This document shows positions 6,575 through 13,215 of a stretch of 13,215 nt of DNA, one piece after another. This DNA is from JBBPYA01 sp038200385 (GTDB lineage: Bacteria; Actinomycetota; Actinomycetes; Mycobacteriales; Geodermatophilaceae): the NCBI GenBank assembly GCA_038200385.1, contig JBBPYA010000364.1:1-13215 (forward strand), in the 5' to 3' direction. The position numbers and the translations under genes are program-made. Numbering within the stretch: the stretch's first letter is position 1; every line of letters starts with the position of its first letter. A model generated the notes under the pieces. That model had not been told where the DNA came from, searched no databases, and worked only from the letters and a program-made list of their open reading frames with translations.

Positions 6575-8022
6575 GCACGCCGTCGGGACGCCCGCCGGAC
6601 GCCGACAGCTGCCCGGACCCCCGACGACCGAGCTCGCACGTGACGGTCCCCGTCGGCTGGTTGAACGACCCGTACGGCGTGACGTGGCTGTCGGACCGGG
6701 AGGAGTACGTGCTGTTCTTCCAGCACAACCCGCGGGCCGCCGGGTTCGACCCGCGGATGAGCTGGGCCTGCTGCCGGTCCCCCGACCTCGTGCGGTGGGG
6801 CAAGCCGGAGATCGTGCTGAGTCCCGGCCGGGGGGACGCGGGCTGCTGGTCCGGGTCGGCGGTGCTCACCCGGGACGGCCTCCGGCTGCTCTACACCGGG
6901 GTCGGCGGACCCTCCGGCGAGGAGTTCGACGTGGGCCGCGTCGTCCTGGTCGACCCGTGCCGGCCGGAGCAGGCCGAGGTGGTCCTGCCCGGGCCGCCGC
7001 CGGGCTTGGACGCGGTGCACTTCCGGGACCCTTTCCTGGTCGCCGACGCGGAAGCCGGCGGCTACCGGCTGCTGCTCGGTGCGGGCCAGCTCGGGGGGAC
7101 CGGCGCCGTCCTGGCGTACTCGGGTCCGGACCTGCGGCACTGGCGGTACGACGGGATACTGAGCCGGCGCCGGGAGGACGCCGCTGCTGCGCAGGCCGCC
7201 GACTGGACCGGCTCGGTGTGGGAGTGCCCGCAGCTCATCGAGGTCGACGGGGCGTGGGCGCTGATCGTGTCCGTCGCCCACAACGGCGTACCGGCCCGCG
7301 TGATGTACACCGTCGGCGATCTCGCGTGGCCGAGGTTCAACGCCGGCCCGTGGCGGCCGCTGTGGTCCGGCGCGGCGGCGTACGCGACCACGGCGTTCCA
7401 GGACCGGGAGGGACACGCCTGCGTGCTGTCCTGGTGCCGGGAGGATCCCGAACTGCTGGCGCGGCCCGGTCCGCCGAGCCGGTGGGCCGGCGTGCTGGGC
7501 ACCACCATGCGGCTGCGCCGGGACGCCGACCGGTTGGTCGCCGTGCCCCATCCGGACCTGAGCACCGGGCGGCGGCCGACCGGTGTCCGGTCCGTGGCGG
7601 TCACCGGGCAGCCCGGGCCGGTGGGCGAGCTGCCGCTCGCGGCGGATCTCACGGTGTCGGCGCGACTGCCGGGTGGATCCCGGCTGGACTGCGCACTGGG
7701 TTCACAGCTGTCCTGGCAGGCAACCGGCGATGCGCTGACTCTCCGGCGGCCGGGCACGACCGACGTGGTGGTTCCGCTCGGCCGTACCTCGGAGGACGGG
7801 ATCGACGTCCGGGTCCTGCTGGACGGCAGCCTCGCCGAGATCTGCACGCCGGCGGCGACGGCCGCGGTCCGGGTGGCGGCACCGGAGGCGGCGACCGAGG
7901 TGCTGCTGGCGACCACGGGGCCGCCGCTTGTCGCCGACGTCGAGCTGTCCGCGCTGCCGCCCCGGGATCCGACCGAACCGGTCAGGGCACCGGTTGCCAG
8001 TCCGGGTCCACCCCGCCGGTGA
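6571..8022 (+). CDS. GH32 beta-fructofuranosidase (sucrose hydrolase type), cytosolic
   Basis: This 483-residue enzyme would cleave beta-fructosides such as sucrose. The GH32 signature blocks are in order: WLNDPYG with nucleophile Asp33, FFQHNP (49-54), SWACCRSPDLVRW (64-76), CWSGSAV (92-98), FRDPF with transition-state Asp153, and VWECPQL with acid/base Glu218. A beta-sandwich C-terminal domain ends with VRVLLDGSLAEI. The consensus NDPNG is NDPYG here. GTG at 6571 is the chosen start because it overlaps the GH36 stop by four bases and leaves the catalytic block at the normal distance; the open frame extends further upstream inside GH36 only by chance. No signal peptide is present. With the GH36 gene it would degrade raffinose-family sugars through sucrose. 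Its last 41 bp overlap the 3' end of the convergent propeller gene. Levanase-type activity on short fructans is an alternative. Confidence 0.92.
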   Translation: MSTPSGRPPDADSCPDPRRPSSHVTVPVGWLNDPYGVTWLSDREEYVLFFQHNPRAAGFDPRMSWACCRSPDLVRWGKPEIVLSPGRGDAGCWSGSAVLTRDGLRLLYTGVGGPSGEEFDVGRVVLVDPCRPEQAEVVLPGPPPGLDAVHFRDPFLVADAEAGGYRLLLGAGQLGGTGAVLAYSGPDLRHWRYDGILSRRREDAAAAQAADWTGSVWECPQLIEVDGAWALIVSVAHNGVPARVMYTVGDLAWPRFNAGPWRPLWSGAAAYATTAFQDREGHACVLSWCREDPELLARPGPPSRWAGVLGTTMRLRRDADRLVAVPHPDLSTGRRPTGVRSVAVTGQPGPVGELPLAADLTVSARLPGGSRLDCALGSQLSWQATGDALTLRRPGTTDVVVPLGRTSEDGIDVRVLLDGSLAEICTPAATAAVRVAAPEAATEVLLATTGPPLVADVELSALPPRDPTEPVRAPVASPGPPRR

Positions 8023-8926
8023 AGTTGCGGAACGTCAGCTGGGTCGGGTTGGCGCCGTCGGCATCGATCCGCCACAGCTGGGTGAAGCCGGTGCGGTCGC
8101 TGCGGAAGACCAGCTGGCTCCCGTCCGGTGACCAGGCCGGGTTGGCGTCGATCCCATCGACGGCCGTCAGCCGCCGCACGTCGGAGCCGTCGGGCGCGGC
8201 CGAGACGATCTCGTAGTTCGGCGAGCCGGGGCACGGGAACGACGCGGACAGGCAGACGTCGTAGGCGATCCGGCCCCCATCGGGACGCCAGTTCGGATTG
8301 CCCTCCTGGACGGTCGGTGTGCGAGTGACCTGGCGCAGGTTGCGACCGTCCGGGCGGACCGACCACAGGTCGTGGCTGCCGCCGCGGTCGCTGGTGAACA
8401 GGATCGTGCGGCCGTCCGGTGCCCACGCTGGTTCGCTGTTCACGCTGTCGGCGGTGGTGATCTGATGCGCCCGGCCGGAGCCGTCGGAGCGGGTGACCCA
8501 CAGCGCGCCGTCGGCAGAGAACGGCGTCTGCTGGGAGTACGCGATCCACCGCCCGTCCGGTGACCAGGCCGGGAACCGGTCGGCGTGCACGGGGTCGTTG
8601 GTCAGGTCCCGCTCGCCGGTCTTGTCGAGCACGTAGATGTCGACGTCGGTCGCGGTACTGGACTCGTAGGCCAGTGATCGGCCGTCCGGAGACCAGGCGG
8701 GGAAGGAGTCGTTGCGGTCGTTGTCGGTGAGCGTCTTCGAGCCCGACCCGTCCGGATTGATCGCGAAGATCTCGGAATCGGTGGTCAGGCTGACCGGGTG
8801 GCTCCACGCGATCACGCCGTTGCCGCCGGGGAAGCTCGCGTGGGCGGCCGCGCCTGGCAGCACCGCCACGGCCAGGGCGCCGGCCGCGGTCAGGCTCAGC
8901 AGGACTCGGGGACTGGTTCGATGCAC
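7982..8926 (-). CDS. Secreted six-blade TolB/PD40-like beta-propeller protein
   Basis: This 314-residue exported protein has no visible catalytic motif. A signal peptide runs from MHRTSPRVLLSLTAAGALAV to a likely cut at AHA|S (after residue 30). The rest is six PD40 repeats of about 45 residues, each containing a P-x-W-x-PDG core: about residues 77, 119, 166, 211, 263 and 309 (the last ends DPDWQPVP). TolB-like propellers bind proteins or glycans; some related proteins sense the cell wall, but nothing shows the partner here. A Cys pair (225 and 232) could form a disulfide. The start is GTG at 8926, with GGAGG at 8936-8932 five bases upstream; the longer open frame beyond is a shadow of the opposite gene. 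It is convergent with and overlaps GH32 by 41 bp, and is divergent from the DUF255 gene. It is not an obvious part of the sugar operon. Confidence 0.87.
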   Translation of the reverse strand: MHRTSPRVLLSLTAAGALAVAVLPGAAAHASFPGGNGVIAWSHPVSLTTDSEIFAINPDGSGSKTLTDNDRNDSFPAWSPDGRSLAYESSTATDVDIYVLDKTGERDLTNDPVHADRFPAWSPDGRWIAYSQQTPFSADGALWVTRSDGSGRAHQITTADSVNSEPAWAPDGRTILFTSDRGGSHDLWSVRPDGRNLRQVTRTPTVQEGNPNWRPDGGRIAYDVCLSASFPCPGSPNYEIVSAAPDGSDVRRLTAVDGIDANPAWSPDGSQLVFRSDRTGFTQLWRIDADGANPTQLTFRNFTGGVDPDWQPVP

Positions 8927-8949
8927 GACGGCCTCCAAAGGTTGTTGGT

Positions 8950-8964
8950 GCGCGGTACACGCGC
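8950..8964. repeat. Small inverted repeat in the propeller/DUF255 divergent region
   Basis: GCGCG-GTACA-CGCGC has perfect 5-bp arms and lies in the 90-bp intergenic region 8927-9016 between two divergent genes, where both promoters must be. It could be an operator, but short GC dyads are common at this base composition. No clear -10/-35 elements are visible in the gap. Confidence 0.2.
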
Positions 8965-9016
8965 CGGAGGCGGCCGGGGTTGCACCGTCGCCCGGGCGGG
9001 TTGAGAGGGTAGGGGA

Positions 9017-11026
9017 ATGCCGAACCGTCTTGCCGCCTCCACGTCGCCGTACCTGCTCCAGCACGCGGACAATCCGGTGGACTGGTGGGAGTGGACGCCG
9101 CAGGCGTTGCAGGCCGCGCGGGATCGCGACGTGCCGATCCTGCTGTCCGTCGGCTACTCGGCCTGCCACTGGTGCCATGTCATGGCGCACGAGTCCTTCG
9201 AGGACGACGCGACCGCGGAGGTGATGAACGAGCACTTCGTCTGCATCAAGGTCGACCGGGAGGAGCGGCCCGACGTCGACGCGGTGTACATGGAGGCCAC
9301 CCAGGCGATGACCGGGCACGGCGGCTGGCCGATGACGGTGTTCCTCACTCCCGACGCGGAGCCGATCTACTGCGGGACGTACTTCCCGCCCGGCCCGCGG
9401 CAGGGGATGCCCTCCTTCGGCATGGTCCTCGACGCGGTGGACTCGGCCTGGCGGGAACGCCGGGCCGACGTCGTGCAGGCCGGGCGTCGGGTGGCCGCCC
9501 AACTGCGCGCTCCGCGCTCGTACGGCGACGCGGCCGCGCTGAGCGTGGAGGTGCTCGATGCCGCGGTGGACTCGCTACGGCGGTCCTACGACTCCGAGGC
9601 CGGAGGCTTCGACGGCGCGCCCAAGTTCCCGCCGTCGATGCTCCTGGAGTTCCTGCTGCGCTACCACGCGCGCACCGGCGCGGCGGACGCGCTGCGGATG
9701 GTCGAGCACACCTGCGAGCGGATGGCGCGCGGCGGGATGTACGACCAGCTCGCCGGCGGCTTCGCGCGGTACTCGGTGGACGGCCAGTGGGTGGTGCCGC
9801 ACTTCGAGAAGATGCTGTACGACAACGCTTTGCTGCTTCGGGTGTACGTGCATCTGTGGCGGGCCACCGGGTCGTCGCTGGCCCGGCGGGTCGCGACCGA
9901 GACCGCGGACTTCCTGCTCCGTGACCTCGGGACCACCGACGGCGGGTTCGCCGCCGCGCTGGATGCCGACACCGACGGCGTCGAGGGCCTGACGTACGCC
10001 TGGACCCCCGCCCAGCTGACCGAGGTGCTGGGCGAGCCGGACGGCCGGTGGGCGGGCGAACTGCTCGGGGTCGGCGAGCAGGGGACGTTCGAGCATGGCA
10101 GCTCGGTCCTGCAGCTGCGCGCGGACCCGGACGATCCGCAGCGGTGGGCGGCGATCCGGGATCGGCTGCTGCTGGCGCGCCGGCGCCGGCCGCAGCCCGG
10201 CCTGGACGACAAGGTGGTGGCGGCCTGGAATGGCCTGGCGATCGCCGCGCTGTCCGAGGCCGGGGTGCTGCTGGACGTCCCGGCGTACGTCGAGGCCGCC
10301 ACCCGGGCCGCGGAGCTGTTGCTGCGCCAGCACCTGGTGGACGGCCGGCTCCGGCGGGCCGCGCGGGTTGGCGCGGTGGGCGTGCACGCCGGAGTGCTGG
10401 AGGACTACGCCGACTGCGCGGACGGGTTGCTCGCGCTGCACCAGGCGACCGGACAGGGCCGGTGGCTCGCCGCGGCAACCGGCCTCCTGGACACCGCTCT
10501 GGAGCGCTTCGCCGGCCCGGACGGCCGGTTCTTCGACACCGCCGACGACGCGGAGCAGCTGCTGCGCCGCCCCGAGGACCCCGCCGACGGGCCGGCGCCC
10601 TCCGGTTCGGCGGCGCTGTGCGGTGCCCTCGTGACCAGCTCGGCGCTGACCGGCTCGTCGGCGCACCGGGCCGCCGCCGAGGCCGCGCTGACCCGGATCG
10701 CCCCGCTGCTGACGCGGGCACCGCGCGCGGCGGGGTGGGCCGCGGCGGTCGGTGAGGCACTGCTCGCCGGACCGCTGGAGGTGGCCGTCGCCGGTGCGCC
10801 GGGGCCAGCCCGGGCCGAGCTGGCGGCGCTGGCCCGGCACAGCACCGCGCCCGGGGCGGTGGTCGTCGTCGGCGAGCCCGACGCCACCGGCGTACCGCTG
10901 CTGGCCGGACGGCCTGAGATCGACGGGCGGCCGGCGGCGTACGTCTGCCGGAACTTCACCTGCCGGGCCCCGGTCACCGAACCCGCCGAGTTCGCCGAGC
11001 AGCTGCGGGCAGCCTGGGCGGGCTGA
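9017..11026 (+). CDS. DUF255 / YyaL-type protein: thioredoxin-like domain plus (alpha/alpha)6 barrel
   Basis: The 669-residue product has the usual length and architecture of the bacterial YyaL / mammalian SSP411 (SPATA20) family, whose biochemical role is not established. The N-terminal DUF255 domain is thioredoxin-like: NRLAASTSPYLLQHADNPVD at the start, then SACHWCHVMAHESF with the CxxC-type pair Cys50/Cys53, and the cis-proline region GGWPMTVFL (102-110). The middle and C-terminal parts resemble the N-acylglucosamine 2-epimerase/glycosidase-like helical barrel (GGFARYSVDGQW, PHFEKMLYDNALL, DDKVVAAWNGLAI). The tail has two spaced cysteines (VCRNFTCRAPV). No signal peptide is visible, so it is cytosolic. 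ATG at 9017 is preceded by AGAGG at 9004-9008. It stands alone on its strand, with a weak GC-rich stem (11027-11031 with 11043-11047) after the stop as a possible terminator. Confidence 0.93.
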   Translation: MPNRLAASTSPYLLQHADNPVDWWEWTPQALQAARDRDVPILLSVGYSACHWCHVMAHESFEDDATAEVMNEHFVCIKVDREERPDVDAVYMEATQAMTGHGGWPMTVFLTPDAEPIYCGTYFPPGPRQGMPSFGMVLDAVDSAWRERRADVVQAGRRVAAQLRAPRSYGDAAALSVEVLDAAVDSLRRSYDSEAGGFDGAPKFPPSMLLEFLLRYHARTGAADALRMVEHTCERMARGGMYDQLAGGFARYSVDGQWVVPHFEKMLYDNALLLRVYVHLWRATGSSLARRVATETADFLLRDLGTTDGGFAAALDADTDGVEGLTYAWTPAQLTEVLGEPDGRWAGELLGVGEQGTFEHGSSVLQLRADPDDPQRWAAIRDRLLLARRRRPQPGLDDKVVAAWNGLAIAALSEAGVLLDVPAYVEAATRAAELLLRQHLVDGRLRRAARVGAVGVHAGVLEDYADCADGLLALHQATGQGRWLAAATGLLDTALERFAGPDGRFFDTADDAEQLLRRPEDPADGPAPSGSAALCGALVTSSALTGSSAHRAAAEAALTRIAPLLTRAPRAAGWAAAVGEALLAGPLEVAVAGAPGPARAELAALARHSTAPGAVVVVGEPDATGVPLLAGRPEIDGRPAAYVCRNFTCRAPVTEPAEFAEQLRAAWAG

Positions 11027-11050
11027 CCGGGCGGCGTTCGCTCCCGGCGT

Positions 11051-11123
11051 AGCATTGCTGCGGCTTGCTTACCTAGTAACGGTGTAATCATTGTTCTCGT
11101 CAGAAGGAACTGAGGAGGACAGG
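11051..11123 (+). promoter_or_regulatory. AT-rich leader/promoter region of the 186-residue gene
   Basis: Bases 11065-11103 are about 40 percent GC inside otherwise roughly 70 percent GC DNA, which makes this the most AT-rich patch in the window. TTGCT occurs twice ten bases apart (11055 and 11065), and GTAACG/GTAATC twice seven bases apart (11077-11090). Possible promoter hexamers include TTGCTT (11065-11070) and TAATCA (11085-11090), though their 14-bp spacing is too short for a standard sigma-70-like pair. A different sigma factor or a regulator site is possible. A very strong ribosome binding site, AGGAGG (11113-11118), follows five bases before the ATG at 11124. Confidence 0.5.
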
Positions 11124-11684
11124 ATGAGCCCCACCCGAGGCCGCGGCGGACGCGGCGGATGGCAGCACGCAGAGGTACCGCCGGCGGATGACGCCGCGGC
11201 ATGGTTCGCCGGGCGGCTGCCCGATGACTGGTTCACCGGGCCCGCGGAGGTCAGCGCGGACCGCGACGAGATCCTGGTCGTCGGGACGTTGCCCCCCGTC
11301 GACGTCCAGGGCGACGAGGCGGCGGTCGGCGCCGCGGAGTCCGGCCGGATCGACCGCTTCCGCGAGGACACCCGCGAGCAGCGGATGGCCATCGCGCGGC
11401 AGGCCCAGCACCGCTACGGGCGGGCGGTGTCCTGGGGCGCGGTGTGCGGCGGTAGCCGCGGCACGTTCACGACGCAGTCGGTGCCGGTGATGACCCGGCT
11501 CCGCCAGCCCGAGCGGCAGGTGCTCGACACCCTCGTCGACTCCGGGGTCGCCCGCAGCCGGTCCGAGGCGCTGGCGTGGTCGGTACGCCTGGTCGGCGAA
11601 CACGCCGAGGACTGGCTCGGCCAGCTCAAGGGCGCGCTGACCGAGGTCGAACGGCTCCGGGCGCAGGGACCCGACCTGGGCTGA
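11124..11684 (+). CDS. Uncharacterised actinobacterial protein with ribbon-helix-helix-like C-terminus
   Basis: No function is known to me. The 186-residue protein begins with a Gly/Arg-rich tail (MSPTRGRGGRGGW), then DDAAAWFAGRLPDDWFTGP and a strand-rich segment DEILVVGTLPP. A charged helix follows (about 73-100, ESGRIDRFREDTREQRMAIA). The last part is one beta-strand (SVPVMTRL, 119-126) followed by two helices (PERQVLDTLVDSGVARSRSE onward, 129-160), the order of a ribbon-helix-helix DNA-binding fold; VARSRSEAL resembles the inter-helix turn of that fold. A final charged helix (about 161-181) ends it. It may be a small DNA-binding regulator; this is inferred from pattern only. ATG at 11124 is chosen for its AGGAGG site; a TTG at 11091 is in frame without one. 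Similar sequences are, from memory, widespread in actinomycetes. Confidence 0.75.
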   Translation: MSPTRGRGGRGGWQHAEVPPADDAAAWFAGRLPDDWFTGPAEVSADRDEILVVGTLPPVDVQGDEAAVGAAESGRIDRFREDTREQRMAIARQAQHRYGRAVSWGAVCGGSRGTFTTQSVPVMTRLRQPERQVLDTLVDSGVARSRSEALAWSVRLVGEHAEDWLGQLKGALTEVERLRAQGPDLG

Positions 11685-11703
11685 GCAGCGGCGAGCACGC
11701 GCC

Positions 11704-11730
11704 GGGGCGTGGCCGCCCGCAGGCTAAAGT
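11704..11730 (+). promoter_or_regulatory. Possible hairpin and -10 element upstream of the dehydrogenase
   Basis: GGGCG (11705-11709) and CGCCC (11714-11718) can pair around TGGC as a short hairpin after the small-protein gene. TAAAGT at 11725-11730 fits the TANNNT pattern of an actinobacterial -10 and lies 36 bases before the dehydrogenase ATG. No -35 is recognisable, and the hairpin would overlap the region where one should be. Both are weak calls. Confidence 0.3.
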
Positions 11731-11766
11731 CGGCGGACCAGCAGTCGGTCCGGCCGAGGAGAGTGG

Positions 11767-12792
11767 ATGCGGGCGGCGATCTTCGAAGGACCCGGGAACG
11801 TCCGGGTCGAGCAGGTCCCGGACGCCGCGGTCGAGCTGGACACCGACGCCGTGGTGCGGGTCACCGCGGCGAGCATCGGCGGGTCGGACCTATGGGCCTA
11901 CCGCGGCTACGGCCAGCGCCAGCCCGGCTCCCGGATCGGGCACGAGTTCGTCGGGGTGGTCGAGGACGTCGGCGCGGCGGTCCGTACGGTCCGCCGCGGC
12001 GACCTCGTCCTCGCACCGTTCCGCTGGTCCTGCGGAGTGTGCGAGTTCTGCCTGCGCGGGCTGACCAGCTCCTGCGTCGACGGCGGGTTCTTCTCCGAGC
12101 CCGGCCACGACGGGGGTCAGGGTGAGGCGGTCCGGGTCCCGCACGCCGACGGCACCCTCGTGGTCGTCCCGCAGTCCCTCCGGGGGTCGGAGACCCGGGT
12201 GTTGCCGCTGTGCGATGTGCTGGCCACCGGGCACCACGCGGCCGTCTCGGCCGGGGTCGACTTCCGGTCGTCGGTGGCCATCGTCGGCGACGGGGCGGTC
12301 GGTCTGTGCGCGGTGCTCGCCGCCCGGCGGCTCGGCGCCCGGCGGATCCTTGTCGTCGGCCACCACACCGACCGGCTGGCCCTGGCCCGGGACTTCGGTG
12401 CCACCGACATCGTGGAGGGTCGCGGCGAGGCCGCCGTCGAGGCGGTCATGGCGCAGACCGGCGGCGTGGAGTCGGTGCTGGAGTGCGTGGGCGCGCAGGG
12501 TGCGTGGGACACCGCCATCGCGATCGCCAAGGACGGCGCGACGATCGGCTACGTCGGCGTCCCGCACACCGTCGACGGAATCGACGTGGCGCTGCTGTTC
12601 GGCCGCAACGTGTCCATCCGCGGCGGGATGTGCCCGGCCCGGGCCTACATCCCGGGCCTGCTCTCCGACGTACTCGACGGCACCCTGGACGCCAGTCCGG
12701 TGCTGGACCTGACCGTCGGCCTGGAAGAGATCGTCGACGGCTACGCGATGATGGACGACCGGCTGGCGCTCAAGACGCACGTGAAGTTCTGA
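11767..12792 (+). CDS. Zinc-type medium-chain alcohol dehydrogenase lacking the first catalytic Cys
   Basis: The 341-residue protein is a medium-chain dehydrogenase/reductase of the zinc ADH group, expected to oxidise an alcohol or polyol with NAD(P). The catalytic-domain motif GHEFVG (58-63) supplies His59 and Glu60. The structural zinc site is complete: Cys89, Cys92, Cys95 and Cys103 in SCGVCEFCLRGLTSSC. The Rossmann motif is GDGAVG (174-179), with VVGHHTDRLALARDFGA after it. The residue that normally is the first catalytic zinc ligand, Cys in the CGSD motif, is Gly38 (SIGGSD; codon GGC at 11878-11880). TGC to GGC is a single change, so this is either a genuine loss of the ligand or a sequence error. 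ATG at 11767 has AGGAG at 11757-11761. It ends seven bases before a convergent gene. Substrate cannot be named. Confidence 0.88.
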   Translation: MRAAIFEGPGNVRVEQVPDAAVELDTDAVVRVTAASIGGSDLWAYRGYGQRQPGSRIGHEFVGVVEDVGAAVRTVRRGDLVLAPFRWSCGVCEFCLRGLTSSCVDGGFFSEPGHDGGQGEAVRVPHADGTLVVVPQSLRGSETRVLPLCDVLATGHHAAVSAGVDFRSSVAIVGDGAVGLCAVLAARRLGARRILVVGHHTDRLALARDFGATDIVEGRGEAAVEAVMAQTGGVESVLECVGAQGAWDTAIAIAKDGATIGYVGVPHTVDGIDVALLFGRNVSIRGGMCPARAYIPGLLSDVLDGTLDASPVLDLTVGLEEIVDGYAMMDDRLALKTHVKF

Positions 12793-12799
12793 GCCGACC

Positions 12800-13215
12800 T
12801 CAGCTGTGGTAGAGCACGAAGTACACCGCTATGTAGTGGCAGATCGCCGCCACGACGGTGCACGCGTGGAACACCTCGTGGTAACCGAACAGCGCCGGCG
12901 AGGGGTTGGGCCAACCCACGGCGTAGGCCAGCGCCCCCACGCTGTACAGCACCCCGCCGACGAGTAGCAGGACGAGCGCGGTGACGCCGCTGTTGGCCAG
13001 GATCTCCGGCAGCACGAAGACCGCCATCCAGCCCAGCGCGAGGTAGATCGGGACACCCAGCCACCGCGGGCCGCCGGGCCAGAGCAGCTTGAGCAGGACA
13101 CCGGCGACCGCGCCGGCCCAGACGGTGGACAGGATGACCGCGCTGGAGCCGGGGCCGAGCGCGAGCACGGCGAACGGCGTGTAGCTCCCCGCGATGAACA
13201 CGAAGATCATCGAGT
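12800..13215 (-). CDS. trhA: Hemolysin III / PAQR-family membrane protein, C-terminal part (cut by window edge)
   Basis: The last 138 codons of a TrhA/YqfA-type protein are present; the 5' end lies beyond the window. The visible part starts SMIFVFIAGSYTPFAVLALG, the conserved block that follows the second helix region in this family. Four or five further hydrophobic segments follow (for example TVWAGAVAGVLLKLLW, IYLALGWMAVFVLP, ALVLLLVGGVLYSVGALAYA). The end is GYHEVFHACTVVAAICHY, whose spaced His residues match the PAQR metal-binding cluster. Despite the old name, bacterial members are thought to act in membrane lipid or fluidity homeostasis rather than as haemolysins. A Met at 13210 is internal and not the true start. 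It is convergent with the dehydrogenase, with no room for a separate terminator in the 7-bp gap. Confidence 0.92.
   Translation of the reverse strand, partial: SMIFVFIAGSYTPFAVLALGPGSSAVILSTVWAGAVAGVLLKLLWPGGPRWLGVPIYLALGWMAVFVLPEILANSGVTALVLLLVGGVLYSVGALAYAVGWPNPSPALFGYHEVFHACTVVAAICHYIAVYFVLYHS

Noticed and set aside
8121..8700. Regularly spaced repeats that could suggest a CRISPR-like array
   Set aside because: The repeats encode PD40 blade cores in one reading frame at about 130-bp spacing, and their spacers are coding and related to each other.
7062..8960. 632-codon minus-strand frame across GH32 and the propeller gene
   Set aside because: It is out of frame with the propeller gene, rich in Arg, Pro and Ser, and has no conserved motif; it is a shadow frame.
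8927..9502. Upstream extension of the propeller frame on the minus strand
   Set aside because: It is antisense to the conserved DUF255 N-terminus. A signal peptide with a good ribosome site begins at 8926.
11027..11047. Possible terminator after the DUF255 gene (CCGGG/CCCGG)
   Set aside because: There are only five base pairs with an 11-base loop and no T-tract, which is too weak to list as a separate feature.

Overview
The window is a gene-dense stretch of high-GC DNA from an actinobacterium. Evidence for this is the strong GC3 bias, frequent GTG/TTG starts, a MsiK/UgpC-type sugar ATPase, a LacI-family regulator beside an ABC sugar operon, and a small protein (11124-11684) of a kind I recall only from actinomycetes. 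Genus cannot be fixed from sequence reading alone. Base composition looks even throughout, and I see no insertion sequences, integrase, tRNA, rRNA or CRISPR array.

Left part (1-8022): a carbohydrate-uptake locus. A LacI-family repressor (minus strand, cut by the left edge) is divergent from a six-gene plus-strand run. The run encodes a lipoprotein sugar-binding protein (531-1853), two AglF/AglG-type permeases (1981-2964 and 3029-3973), an ABC ATPase (4032-5192), a GH36 alpha-galactosidase (5225-6574) and a GH32 beta-fructosidase (6571-8022). A near-perfect LacI-family operator (440-453) lies in the divergent intergenic region. Neither glycosidase has a signal peptide. The simplest reading is intact import of an alpha-galactosyl-sucrose (raffinose-family sugar) or sucrose, then cytosolic cleavage to galactose plus sucrose and on to glucose plus fructose. 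The transporter itself resembles the alpha-glucoside (Agl) type, so the substrate is inferred from the enzyme pair. Three control elements sit inside the operon: a perfect 15-bp stem-loop after the binding-protein gene, a 23-codon micro-ORF with an ideal Shine-Dalgarno site linking the two permease genes through ATGA overlaps, and a short stem-loop plus tandem duplication at the GH36 start.

Middle (7982-11026): a secreted six-blade TolB/PD40-like beta-propeller on the minus strand overlaps the GH32 3' end tail-to-tail. It is divergent from a 669-residue DUF255 (YyaL/SSP411-type) protein with a thioredoxin-like CHWC motif.

Right part (11027-13215): an uncharacterised 186-residue protein with a ribbon-helix-helix-like C-terminus behind an unusually AT-rich leader; a zinc-type medium-chain alcohol dehydrogenase in which the first catalytic zinc ligand is glycine instead of cysteine; and, convergent to it with a 7-bp gap, the C-terminal part of a hemolysin III/PAQR-family membrane protein, cut by the right edge.

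Nothing here is a clearly unprecedented system. The most worthwhile leads are the micro-ORF between the permeases, the intra-operon hairpin, the altered dehydrogenase and the small actinobacterial protein.
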